39,768 nt of DNA from a virus: positions 1 to 39,768 of IMG/VR virus record IMGVR_UViG_3300037189_007807, one strand, 5' to 3'. The stretch's first letter is position 1. Each line of letters begins with the position of its first letter. The notes below the pieces were generated by a model. It worked only from the letters and a program-made list of their open reading frames with translations, was not told where the DNA came from and ran no database searches. Positions 32,844 to 39,761 of the stretch are shown piece after piece. The translations under genes and the position numbers were made by a program.

Positions 32844-33599
32844 TCAGCCTACCGGGGGCACCCAGAGGCGGACAGCCTGATTCTCCATGTCGTACTCGCC
32901 AGCGCGCAGGATCCGCGCGCAGCGGGCCTGAGTGATGGCGTAGTAGGGCGATAAAGCCTTCCGCGCGTATGCGCTCACGACAGCGGCCCACATTTCCGCT
33001 TCCGTGGTGCAACCGGCCAGGGCCTTCTCGGCAGCGACCGGACCGCAACCGGGGCAGCCCGGGTAGTTGTCCGTCGCGTCCCCGGTGAGGACCTGGGAGT
33101 AGAACGCCCGGTCGGCCTGCAGCCGATTCACCTCCAGGATTTCCCCGTCGCGCAGATGCAACCCAGGGATCGTGAGGATGTCCTTGTCCACTGAAGCGAT
33201 CACGTCGCCTTCCTGGTAGAGGACGCCGAGCACGTCATCGCCCTCGATGTCAGGCAGGCAGGCCACCTCCCATTCACGGGCCGGCCCGGCGGCGTGGACC
33301 CACTCGACCAGCTGCCGGTAGCCAGCTGGCCGCCGGTATCGCTTGCGGTTGGCCTTGTACTGGGGCCACACGCCATAGCGAAAGGAGGAACGATCGCTGA
33401 ACACCAGCGTCACCCGATGGTCTGGGACGGTGCTGCGGATCTCGCCGATCATGTCCTGAAACTGGGCCTTGGCATCGCCGTGGCGACAGGTATAGGTCCA
33501 GTCATCAGGCGCCCATTCCGTCTCAACCTCACACGCTGCGGCGGCGCGATACAGGTAGACCTCAGTGTCGATCAGAACGCGGGGGGGTGGTGTAGTCAT
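32844..33599 (-). CDS. 5'-3' exonuclease (T7 gp6-like, FEN family)
   Basis: This protein has 251 residues from the ATG that overlaps the upstream stop (ATGA). The metal-binding acids of the FEN/gp6 family are present: LIDTE (D11), VFSDRSSFR (D69), DIEGDDVLG (E119, D121, D122), SVDKDILTIPG (D138, D140) and TGDATDNYPG (D174, D177). YKANRK (81-86) matches the same motif in T7 gp6. It removes RNA primers, digests host DNA and takes part in recombination. In T7 it acts beside the phage polymerase; here no phage polymerase is encoded in the window. Confidence 0.93.
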   Translation of the reverse strand: MTTPPPRVLIDTEVYLYRAAAACEVETEWAPDDWTYTCRHGDAKAQFQDMIGEIRSTVPDHRVTLVFSDRSSFRYGVWPQYKANRKRYRRPAGYRQLVEWVHAAGPAREWEVACLPDIEGDDVLGVLYQEGDVIASVDKDILTIPGLHLRDGEILEVNRLQADRAFYSQVLTGDATDNYPGCPGCGPVAAEKALAGCTTEAEMWAAVVSAYARKALSPYYAITQARCARILRAGEYDMENQAVRLWVPPVG

Positions 33600-33787
33600 C
33601 GCCTGCCCGCGGAATGCTGGCAAAGCAGGCAATCAGCACCGAGCAGGTCGGCACCGCGCAGGTCGGCGCCGGTCAGGTCGGCACCGAGCAGGTCGGCACC
33701 GAGCAGGTCGGCCCTAACGGCATTGGGCTCATGATTTAGCCATGCCTTGTGCAGTCGGAGGATTTCGGTGAGTTGTTCGGGTGTCAT
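33596..33787 (-). CDS. Small pentapeptide-repeat protein
   Basis: This 63-residue protein has an N-terminal helix (MTPEQLTEILRLHKAWLNH) followed by five pentapeptides of the A-D-L-x-G type (residues about 26-50). It ends CLLCQHSAGRR, with C-x-x-C-x-H, which could bind metal. Pentapeptide proteins form a right-handed quadrilateral helix, and some mimic DNA to inhibit gyrase. Five repeats are too few for a full gyrase mimic. It overlaps both neighbours by 4 bases. The function is unknown. Confidence 0.65.
   Translation of the reverse strand: MTPEQLTEILRLHKAWLNHEPNAVRADLLGADLLGADLTGADLRGADLLGADCLLCQHSAGRR
33635..33709. repeat. Five tandem 15-bp units encoding pentapeptides
   Basis: Units with plus-strand consensus GCACCGAGCAGGTCG repeat five times without gaps, three of them identical. 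Near-identity at DNA level, including third positions, points to recent slippage expansion. Confidence 0.85.
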
Positions 33788-33930
33788 GAGCGGCTCAGTT
33801 CGTTAGCAATGGCCCGCAGCGTGTCGGGCGTGATGGGCTGGCGTTCCATCTGGCTGGCCAGTTCCAGCAGTGTGGCGACTGCGACGGTCACGTCAGACGC
33901 GCCATCGCAGGCATCAATGACATCCAACAT
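33784..33930 (-). CDS. Small hypothetical protein (48 aa)
   Basis: This protein begins MLDVIDACDGASDV and ends RAIANELSRS. It is a mostly helical acidic peptide with TVAVATLLELASQMER. The stop overlaps the start of the pentapeptide gene (ATGA), and the start overlaps the upstream gene by 17 bases. The family is unknown. It is supported by coupling and by continuous coverage of the operon. Confidence 0.55.
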   Translation of the reverse strand: MLDVIDACDGASDVTVAVATLLELASQMERQPITPDTLRAIANELSRS

Positions 33931-34090
33931 TTTCTGCCCCGCCGGGGTACTCGGGGCGGGCGGCGAACTTGTAAGGTTTGCTGATGAGTTGTGCTCCAGC
34001 CGCCTGGCTGATCTTGATGACCTTGGGTTCTACGACCAGAGACGGTGTGGCTGCCATGGGTGTGGTGGTGGTGGTGGTGGTGGTGCTCAT
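33914..34090 (-). CDS. Small hypothetical protein with Thr run (58 aa)
   Basis: This protein starts MSTTTTTTTTPMAATP, the Thr run coming from a CAC/ACC trinucleotide tract at about 34059-34086. It continues with EPKVIKISQAAGAQLISKPY. The ATG overlaps the upstream stop (ATGA). The trinucleotide tract can slip, so the number of Thr residues may vary. No domain is recognised. Confidence 0.5.
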   Translation of the reverse strand: MSTTTTTTTTPMAATPSLVVEPKVIKISQAAGAQLISKPYKFAARPEYPGGAENVGCH

Positions 34091-34311
34091 GGTTGAACCT
34101 CTGCGGTGCAGTCGGGCCAGCGGTTGCGGCAGTAGCTGCTGGCCTTGGCCTTGCTCGGTGCCGGGATGGTGACCACCATCTTGCGCCGATCGGGCCATGC
34201 CACCAGCACGCGATACATGCGGGTCCGCTCATTCGGCTTGGGTCGGCTGACACCAGGCCCCAGGCTTGGCGTTGGCCCATCCAGAAGCGGCCTTGGCTGG
34301 AAATAGCTCAT
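34087..34311 (-). CDS. Small basic hypothetical protein (74 aa)
   Basis: The ATG overlaps the upstream stop (TGATG). The N-terminal third is Pro-rich. The C-terminal part has RMYRVLVAWPDRRKMVVT and SSYCRNRWPDCTAEV, with two Cys and many Arg/Lys, suggesting nucleic-acid or protein binding. The end resembles short DNA-associated phage proteins, but I do not recognise a family. Confidence 0.55.
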   Translation of the reverse strand: MSYFQPRPLLDGPTPSLGPGVSRPKPNERTRMYRVLVAWPDRRKMVVTIPAPSKAKASSYCRNRWPDCTAEVQP

Positions 34312-34484
34312 CACTCATTCTCCATTTGTAGGATGGTGTTGATGGCGTGAAGGTAGCCCTCCCACCATGTGGTGCTGTAGCTTTCGCGTTCCCTGCATTT
34401 GCTCAGCGTTTGTCGGGCGTTGTCCCGAAGTCGAACGATGGCGGCTCGCTCAACGTCGAGCGTTTCTTGTCGGGTGCTGGACAT
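34311..34484 (-). CDS. Small helical hypothetical protein (57 aa)
   Basis: MSSTRQETLDVERAAIV is followed by KCRERESYSTTWWEGYLHAI, ending NTILQMENE. It is a charged helical protein with a Trp pair. It overlaps the end of the upstream gene by 82 bases in another frame, which is unusually long for this operon. One of the two starts or genes may be wrong. The stop couples to the next gene as TGATG. Confidence 0.5.
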   Translation of the reverse strand: MSSTRQETLDVERAAIVRLRDNARQTLSKCRERESYSTTWWEGYLHAINTILQMENE

Positions 34485-34651
34485 TCGATGTTGCGTTGGT
34501 CGTGGATGTTTACGGTGATTTGGCTGTTTCCGCGCAGGATCACAACCATGCAGCTCCGGCTGCGGACAGCGACCACTTGCGCGCTGGCCCAGCCGCCCTG
34601 GTAGCGGACCCGCACCGGGTCGCCGACGGTGTAGGCATCGGTCCAGGTCAA
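34403..34651 (-). CDS. Small hypothetical protein, SH3/Tudor-like pattern (82 aa)
   Basis: The start is TTG overlapping the upstream stop (TTGA). The pattern YTVGDPVRVRYQGGWASAQV followed by SRSCMVVILRGNSQITVN resembles a small SH3/Tudor-type beta barrel, where GD-V-V and a Trp begin the first strands. Such barrels bind proteins or nucleic acids. The C-terminal 25 residues are low-complexity and overlap the next gene in another frame. Confidence 0.5.
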   Translation of the reverse strand: MTWTDAYTVGDPVRVRYQGGWASAQVVAVRSRSCMVVILRGNSQITVNIHDQRNIECPAPDKKRSTLSEPPSFDFGTTPDKR

Positions 34652-34866
34652 AACCAGGTCCTCCTGCCCACACCTCGGGCGAACGCCTCCATGTCCCGAA
34701 ACGCCCGGTCGTAGAACTCCGGGTGCTCGGTCAGAAAGCCGGGCTGAGGCAGCACATGCTCACCGGGCCTGCTGCTGCGGTTGAACTGGTCGATCGACCA
34801 CAGGCCGCCGATCAGGCCGCGTTCGAGGATGCGCTGGAGTTCAGGGCCACCGATCAGGGGCTGCAT
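34648..34866 (-). CDS. Small hypothetical protein (72 aa)
   Basis: MQPLIGGPELQRILERGLIG starts inside the end of the previous gene (13-base overlap). The C-terminal half has PGFLTEHPEFYDRAFRDME. It is helical with aromatic residues. The family is not recognised. It lies among small replication-region genes. Confidence 0.55.
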   Translation of the reverse strand: MQPLIGGPELQRILERGLIGGLWSIDQFNRSSRPGEHVLPQPGFLTEHPEFYDRAFRDMEAFARGVGRRTWF

Positions 34867-35399
34867 GCTTCCGCCTCCGCGTGTCGCTGTGCGGCCTCCC
34901 ATTCGGCGACGCTCGCCAGGTAGGCCTGCCAGTCCTCGTCCGTGATGCCGCGCGCCTCCTCGCTCTGCCCTGCTGGCAGGGCCGGCCGGCCTGGGGCCGT
35001 CACGGCGTAGGCGCCAGAGTTGTGCGAGTCGGGCGGCGGCAGCTGCGACTGCGGCTGACCGGGCAGCTGCGCCAGCTGGTCGGGCTTGAACGCCACGAAA
35101 GCGGGCAGGTCGGGCCTCGGTCCCCAGCTGCGGTTCGCCAGCCCCGCCTCGCAGCGGAACAGGGGCGCCATCAGCTCCCGCCAGGTGGGGTAGCGATGGA
35201 AGCCACTGTCGAGGCCCTGAATCCAGCGCTCGGCGGCCCACATGAACTGGGCTTCGCTGATCTCGGGGAACTCGCTGGTGAACGAGTGGAACTTCAGACG
35301 GCAGACGTGTGGCGTCCACCGATCGACCTCCTTCAGTCGCAGATGGGCGGCGACCATTTCGGCCACCGCCAGAAAGGTCTCCGGTGTCAGGCTGGCCAT
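34854..35399 (-). CDS. Hypothetical replication-region protein (181 aa)
   Basis: The ATG lies inside the end of the upstream gene (13-base overlap). The N-terminal ~100 residues form a helical domain with RWTPHVCRLKFHSFTSEFP, AQFMWAAERWIQG and FHRYPTWRELMAPLFR. The last pattern, a Trp-rich helix followed by P-TW-ELM-PLF, recalls phage helicase-loader or replication-accessory proteins, but I cannot name a family. The C-terminal half is a Pro/Gln linker plus a short acidic helix. It sits where T7 would have primase-helicase, so a role in recruiting the host replisome is possible and unproven. Confidence 0.6.
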   Translation of the reverse strand: MASLTPETFLAVAEMVAAHLRLKEVDRWTPHVCRLKFHSFTSEFPEISEAQFMWAAERWIQGLDSGFHRYPTWRELMAPLFRCEAGLANRSWGPRPDLPAFVAFKPDQLAQLPGQPQSQLPPPDSHNSGAYAVTAPGRPALPAGQSEEARGITDEDWQAYLASVAEWEAAQRHAEAEACSP

Positions 35400-35989
35400 T
35401 GCTCCAGCGCGGCGAGCATGGAGGGGTGCTGCGGCATGGGGCGGCCGCTGGCCGTCGGCACCTTGGCCCGGCCGTGGTCGAGGTAGTCGACCTTGAGCGC
35501 CTGCCAGCCGTTCTCGACGCCGGCTTGGCAGAGGGCCAGCTGCTGATCTGCGGGCAGATCGCCGACACGCCTGCAGCTGCTCAGCCAGGCCGCCTCGGTC
35601 CAGGTGGCACGGTTCCCCCACTTGGAGCGCCGCGCCTCGCGCCACCACTGCAGCAGCAGCGGCGCGGCCTCGGCGGCGATGCCGAAATCCTGCGGCGCCT
35701 CGGAGGGCATGAACCGCGCGCGGCGGGTTCTCGGCTCGGGCTCAGGCTGGGTCTCGGGCAGCGTTACTGGGATTCCAGTAGCGGGGGCCTGCTCTGGATC
35801 TGGGGCGGCCGGGGGATCCTGAGATACCTCCATCCAGCCGGTTCTGGGCCCAAACCAGACTGCGACCCGCTCGATCGTGGAGAAGGTGCGGCCGCAGCTG
35901 CGGCAGAGGCGGATGCGGCGGTCGCCTCCCTTGTCGGCCCTGGTTTCGGTGACCCGGTGCCGATCGTGGTTGCAGTGGGGGCAGTTCAT
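35387..35989 (-). CDS. NrdR-like zinc-ribbon protein with helical C-terminal domain
   Basis: This protein has 200 residues from the ATG that overlaps the upstream stop (ATGA). MNCPHCNHDRHRV and LCRSCGRTFSTIERV give a four-Cys zinc ribbon (C3, C6, C29, C32) very like the NrdR N-terminus. The ATP-cone that follows in NrdR is absent. Instead there is a Pro-rich linker (residues about 58-90) and a helical domain with LLLQWWREARRSKWGNRATW and ALCQAGVENGWQALKVDYL, a pattern seen in phage replication-organiser proteins. It may bind DNA through the ribbon and recruit replication proteins through the C-terminal part. This is inference. Confidence 0.65.
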   Translation of the reverse strand: MNCPHCNHDRHRVTETRADKGGDRRIRLCRSCGRTFSTIERVAVWFGPRTGWMEVSQDPPAAPDPEQAPATGIPVTLPETQPEPEPRTRRARFMPSEAPQDFGIAAEAAPLLLQWWREARRSKWGNRATWTEAAWLSSCRRVGDLPADQQLALCQAGVENGWQALKVDYLDHGRAKVPTASGRPMPQHPSMLAALEQWPA

Positions 35990-36171
35990 CGCTCCTCCTT
36001 CGGGGCCCACTCGCCGCACCAGTCCTGGAAATGGACCTCGGGCCAGGCGTTGGGGCCCTGCTCTTGCACAGGCCGCGGCGCATGCCGTCGGCACTCACCC
36101 ACCTCTGCGTCTGGAGGTAGCAAGTAGCGGCAGTTCTCGCATCGTTGTTGCTTGACAGGAAGGAAAGACAT
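35986..36171 (-). CDS. Small Cys-rich protein, putative zinc finger (61 aa)
   Basis: The start is at the ATG overlapping the RusA stop (TGATG); an ATG further upstream would overlap RusA by 55 bases. C11 and C14 (RCENCRYLL), C27 (GECRRHAP) and C52 (DWCGEW) could bind one zinc. The pattern C-x2-C ... C-R-x-H-x-P ... W-C-G-E is found in many tiny phage proteins of unknown function. It is located in the replication cluster. Confidence 0.6.
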   Translation of the reverse strand: MSFLPVKQQRCENCRYLLPPDAEVGECRRHAPRPVQEQGPNAWPEVHFQDWCGEWAPKEER

Positions 36172-36524
36172 CACCAAATCACGGACAAAAGGATGGTTTG
36201 ACTGTGCCGTGGGGCTTGTTTCCATTCGGCCTCAATCCGCCGAATCACGGTCACCCGGTCGTCGATCCAGATAATCCCCCGGCCGGCGTCGAGAACGGCG
36301 CCGGCCAGGTTGTCGAGGTCGCTGGTGCCAGGACCGCAGAAGGTCAGCTGAAGCGCGATGACTTCGCCCTTGCCGAGCGGCGGCCGGGTCCACCATTCAG
36401 CCAGGATTGCGCGCGCTGACCGCATCCACTCCCGGTAGCGGTCGCTGGTGTAGGCATGGCCAGAGAAGCGCGGGCGTGCTTTGGGCTGCAGCGGCAGGGG
36501 CAGCTCGAAAAGGGCTTGCTGCAT
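36171..36524 (-). CDS. RusA-like Holliday junction resolvase
   Basis: This 117-residue protein is about the size of E. coli RusA (120). PLQPKARPRFSGHAYTSDRY is the N-terminal signature (PxxKxRPRF, Y-W). The acidic cluster SDLDNLAGAVLDA with D69, D71 and D79, then IIWIDDRVT (D88, D89), matches the RusA metal site. It cuts four-way junctions before packaging. T7 uses endonuclease I (gp3) for this task, so the enzyme has been replaced. The ATG overlaps the SSB stop (TGATG). Confidence 0.9.
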   Translation of the reverse strand: MQQALFELPLPLQPKARPRFSGHAYTSDRYREWMRSARAILAEWWTRPPLGKGEVIALQLTFCGPGTSDLDNLAGAVLDAGRGIIWIDDRVTVIRRIEAEWKQAPRHSQTILLSVIW

Positions 36525-37174
36525 CAGAACGGCGCTTCCTCGTCGTCGAGGTCGTCCTGAACAGCCGCACGCCGCTGCAGCCGCTGGCTGGGCGGCAGCG
36601 TGTCATCGGTCTCGCCAGCCGAAGCCGGCGGAGCGGTGACATAGCCGTTCTCCTTCTCGAACGCATCCGCCGGATCGCGCTGCTGGTACGGCACCAGGTC
36701 GAGGATCTGCACGGCCTCCAGCGAAAGCGAGACGCCTTTGCGGCCGAACTTGTCTTCCCAGCCCCAGCAGCTGAATGCGACCTTGGCCTTGCTGCCGTTG
36801 CCGATCAGCAGGCCCTGGGGCCACGGGTTCTTGTGCGAGTCGTAGACCGCCGGCGCCTGCAAGACGCTGCCCTTCTTGGTGGTCTCGTTCTTCTTGAATC
36901 GGAACTCGAGCAGGCCCGTTGCGGTGCCCTCCCGGTCCACCTGGTCGCGGAACGGCCATGCGTTCTTGGATGGCTTCGCCCCTTCCCCATGCAGGCGGGC
37001 GAACTCGCCTTCGATGGTCTGCATCAGGGCGACCGTTTCGGGGTCCCGCACGTCCCCGCACCAGCTGATCGACCAGCTGCGGGGCTTGCTCTCGTCGAAG
37101 CGGTCTTCCTCGGGCTCAAAGAGCTTGGCCCAGTAGGCATCGCCTACTGGGGTCACGACCGTTTGCCGCGCCAT
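36524..37174 (-). CDS. Single-stranded DNA-binding protein (gp2.5-like)
   Basis: This protein has 216 residues from MARQTVV; an ATG 9 bases upstream is also possible. The strongest sign is the C-terminus, QDDLDDEEAPF: an acidic tail ending in Phe, the hallmark of T7 gp2.5-type SSBs that contact replication partners. The middle is beta-rich with KAKVAFSCWGWEDKFG and VSLSLEAVQILDLVPYQQ, as expected for an OB fold. It coats ssDNA and promotes annealing. It is the first gene after RNA polymerase. An AGGAGG (37209-37214) lies about 25 bases upstream of the first possible ATG, farther than usual. Confidence 0.8.
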   Translation of the reverse strand: MARQTVVTPVGDAYWAKLFEPEEDRFDESKPRSWSISWCGDVRDPETVALMQTIEGEFARLHGEGAKPSKNAWPFRDQVDREGTATGLLEFRFKKNETTKKGSVLQAPAVYDSHKNPWPQGLLIGNGSKAKVAFSCWGWEDKFGRKGVSLSLEAVQILDLVPYQQRDPADAFEKENGYVTAPPASAGETDDTLPPSQRLQRRAAVQDDLDDEEAPF

Positions 37175-37208
37175 GTGCTGCATCCATGCAGAGTTCTGTA
37201 GCAGTCTG

Positions 37209-37240
37209 CCTCCTAGTAGCTGCAGTGGCAACCACCTAGG
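37209..37240 (-). promoter_or_regulatory. Gap between RNA polymerase and SSB with CCTAGG/CCTAGT
   Basis: CCTAGG (37235-37240) spans the RNA polymerase stop codon, and CCTAGT (37212-37217) lies 20 bases on, next to AGGAGG. Both hexamers resemble the elements in the left intergenic region and upstream of capsid. It could hold a promoter or RNA-processing site for the middle genes. Chance is possible, because one copy contains the TAG stop. Confidence 0.3.
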
Positions 37241-39632
37241 AGAACAGGTACGGGTTCGAGCCGATGCGCTCCGGCGCCAGGTCGCCCACCATGGGCGGCG
37301 CCATGTAGGGCGGAATCCCTGCAGCGCAGGCGATCTCGCGGCCGATCTCCGGCAGCCAGTCGGGCTGGTAGAGCGTTCGTGCTTCGCGCGAAAGCGTCGC
37401 AGCAAGCCAGTCGGCATGGCAGGGCGACACCGCGAAACAGTCGTGATTCGGCAGCATGTCGATGCCATGCACTGCAGCCCTGCAGCACACCTCCCAGGCC
37501 AGCGCGGCGTCGAAGCTGTGGATCAGGTTCGCGGTGATGCCCCTGGCGGTTTCCCGCGCGCTCAGCTCCCCCGGCTGCGGCTGATCCATCACGGTTTGCC
37601 AGCTCCGGCGACCGTGCAGCAGGGTCGGAACCCGCGACCGTGCCGCCACGGGCCGGCCGATCTGGATTGGCAGGCCCATCGGGGCGGTCCATGCCAGCGG
37701 TCGGTTGCGCGCCATGCAGGCCCTGCTCAGCCCCCGCAGCCAGGCCTGGAGCTCCATCGCTGGCCGCAGCCGGGCGCCCACCACCACCCCAAACCGCTGC
37801 GCGAGGTAGCGGGCTGGCACCAGGCGCTCGGCCTCCAGCCGGCCCAGCGACACCTCGCCTTCCGCCTCGTCCAGCAGGGCGGCCAGCTGCTCACCGACCC
37901 CCAGCAGCTGGGCCCCGTACACGCCCGTCATCACCGGGCCCTTTGCCATGGCGCGCGTGATGCCCCGCTCCAGCCACACCGCTGCCAGCCGCTGCTCTCG
38001 GATCGTCCCGGCCTCGAGGTCGCTGCGCAGCAGCCGTGTCACCTCCTCGGCCACCTGGGCGTAGAGGTCGTGGCGGCTGGTGCCGATCAGGTTGGTCGCA
38101 CGGGCCAGGCCCCGATCGCGGGTCAGCGCGGCGATGATGCCCGGCCCTGATGTGGTCTGATCCAGCCGGATCAGTTGGCGGATCGGCTGGGAGGGGTCCT
38201 GCCGCCAGAGCTGCAGGGCACGGCAGAGCGAGAGGAACTGCCAGGGGTCCTTGGCATCACGCCAGAGATCAACCCTGTCCAGCGGCTCCTCGGCGCAGGC
38301 GAGCATCTGATCGATCCGCTCCTGCCCCCACGCCAGCCGTTCATCCCATGTGCCCCGGTGCCCCCAGTGACCGGCGGCAGCCTTCAGGATCCAGCCGACC
38401 GCAGCGCTGTCGCACGGGGCGCCGGCCACCAGGACCGCAGCCTTTTCGTGGTCCGGGCCCTGATGCGTGGCGCCCCGGTTGACCGTGTAGATCCTGCCCC
38501 TGAAATCCAGGCTGTAGCTGAACCAGCAGGGGCGGCCGGCGACCTCCTCCATGCGGCGCAGCGACCGCTCGATCTGAGCCCGGGCATCGGCGCCGGTGAT
38601 GCGATCCCGATGCGCCCGCTGGCTGTCGCGCTGCCAGCGGCGGAACGCTTCGGGGCCGACGTGCTCCTCCGGCCGCGGCGGCGCCGTGATCGGATCGCGC
38701 TGGATGGGGAACAGCCCGCGCAGGTTCGCGTCCCATGCCTGGCGCTGGTGCTGCACCATCCAGGGGTCGATCTCCAGCGGCTGGCGCTGCAGGGCGTTGA
38801 TCACCGCGCAGGCGCGATCCAGCCGGCCCTCCAGGTAGTCGAGGCTGAGGCCTTGGCGAGAGCGCACCAGCGGCTCGCGGCTGCCGAGATAGCCACCGCC
38901 GCGCATGCCCTGCCACGGCCGCGGCGGCACCAGCATGGGCAGCCGGCTGGGCCTGTGCGGTGCCGGCGGGTGGGCGGCGATGACGGCAGCCAGCTCAGGG
39001 CCGGGCTCCAGCTGCTGGCCGCGGCGGCCTGAGGTTGCCGTCGTTCGCACAAGGCCGGTTTCGGCCTCGATGATGTGGAGCAGGAATGCCCCGGCCTGGA
39101 ATCGCTCGGCAGCGCTCCATGGCCTGGCTTCAATCCGCAGCTGCTTCAGCCGCGCCACGCTGGCCAGGGCCTTCCCGTGGCGGCGGCGCGCAACCCGCAG
39201 CAGATCGGCGCCGCGCTCCTCGATCGGCAGCGCGCGCGTTTCCAGCTCGATCGCGGTGCCGATCGCGCTTGCGGTGGCGCGGTGGCTGCTGCGCCGGCTG
39301 ATGCGATCGATCAGGGCGCCGAGCGCCACCGCGGCAATGGCCCGGGGCCCCTTGCGGCCCAGGCCGACCAGCTGGGCGATGCCTGCGTGATACGGGCCGG
39401 CGACCAGCTGGCGCGAGATCGCCTGGCCGATGGCGTGCTCGAGCGCCAGCGCCACGGCTTCGCCATGGGCGGCGAACAGGGCCCGCCCGTATTCGGTGAC
39501 GGACTCCCGGCCCTGCCGCTTGAGCCTCTCGCGGGCGATCCGGGCGCCCTGCGCTGCAGCCTCCAGGGCCTGGATTTCCAGATGCCGCTGGGCCGCCTCA
39601 TCGCCTGTGGATGAACTGCCGGATGCAGACAA
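37236..39632 (-). CDS. T7-like single-subunit DNA-directed RNA polymerase
   Basis: This 798-residue protein compares with 883 in T7. Catalytic motifs are present. Motif A is LIRLDQTTSG with D491 (T7 D537). Motif B is ITRAMAKGPVMTGVYGA with R560, K564 and Y572 at the exact T7 spacing (R627, K631, Y639). Motif C is LPNHDCFAV with H730 and D731 (T7 H811, D812). Also seen are LDFRGRIYTV (375-384) and PPRPWQGMRGGGYL. Motif A has SGPGI where T7 has SGIQH. The N-terminal domain is shorter and Arg/Ala-rich. The start is TTG at 39632; an in-frame TGA lies 39 bases upstream and no in-frame ATG exists. It transcribes the phage middle and late genes from its own promoters, after host transcription from the right edge. 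Confidence 0.95.
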   Translation of the reverse strand: MSASGSSSTGDEAAQRHLEIQALEAAAQGARIARERLKRQGRESVTEYGRALFAAHGEAVALALEHAIGQAISRQLVAGPYHAGIAQLVGLGRKGPRAIAAVALGALIDRISRRSSHRATASAIGTAIELETRALPIEERGADLLRVARRRHGKALASVARLKQLRIEARPWSAAERFQAGAFLLHIIEAETGLVRTTATSGRRGQQLEPGPELAAVIAAHPPAPHRPSRLPMLVPPRPWQGMRGGGYLGSREPLVRSRQGLSLDYLEGRLDRACAVINALQRQPLEIDPWMVQHQRQAWDANLRGLFPIQRDPITAPPRPEEHVGPEAFRRWQRDSQRAHRDRITGADARAQIERSLRRMEEVAGRPCWFSYSLDFRGRIYTVNRGATHQGPDHEKAAVLVAGAPCDSAAVGWILKAAAGHWGHRGTWDERLAWGQERIDQMLACAEEPLDRVDLWRDAKDPWQFLSLCRALQLWRQDPSQPIRQLIRLDQTTSGPGIIAALTRDRGLARATNLIGTSRHDLYAQVAEEVTRLLRSDLEAGTIREQRLAAVWLERGITRAMAKGPVMTGVYGAQLLGVGEQLAALLDEAEGEVSLGRLEAERLVPARYLAQRFGVVVGARLRPAMELQAWLRGLSRACMARNRPLAWTAPMGLPIQIGRPVAARSRVPTLLHGRRSWQTVMDQPQPGELSARETARGITANLIHSFDAALAWEVCCRAAVHGIDMLPNHDCFAVSPCHADWLAATLSREARTLYQPDWLPEIGREIACAAGIPPYMAPPMVGDLAPERIGSNPYLFS

Positions 39633-39744
39633 GGTGCGGCAGAGGTAGCGGCATGCACTTATTACACCTCACCCCTGCAGAGCGCAGGATGCAGGCCCCA
39701 GGCCCAGGCCGGGCCAGTCATCTGCAGGGCTGCAGAGTTTGAGA

Positions 39745-39761
39745 ACGGATTATGAGTCCGC
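39745..39761 (-). other. tRNA-Met(CAU)-type anticodon arm, possible attachment-site core
   Basis: On the minus strand GCGGA-CTCATAA-TCCGT forms a 5-bp stem (one G-T) with a 7-base loop. The anticodon CAT sits at the canonical position between CT and AA. The flanks GCA before and T after also fit bacterial tRNA-Met. Beyond that, no T-arm (TTCGA) follows in the window, so this is not a complete tRNA gene. P-SSP7-type podoviruses carry a tRNA-matching segment, so an attP core is plausible. The 5' half would lie outside the window. Confidence 0.5.

Noticed and set aside
34059-34086. GTG/CAC trinucleotide tract as a regulatory repeat
   Set aside because: It lies in frame at the start of a small gene and simply encodes a Thr run; slippage is possible but no regulatory sign is seen.
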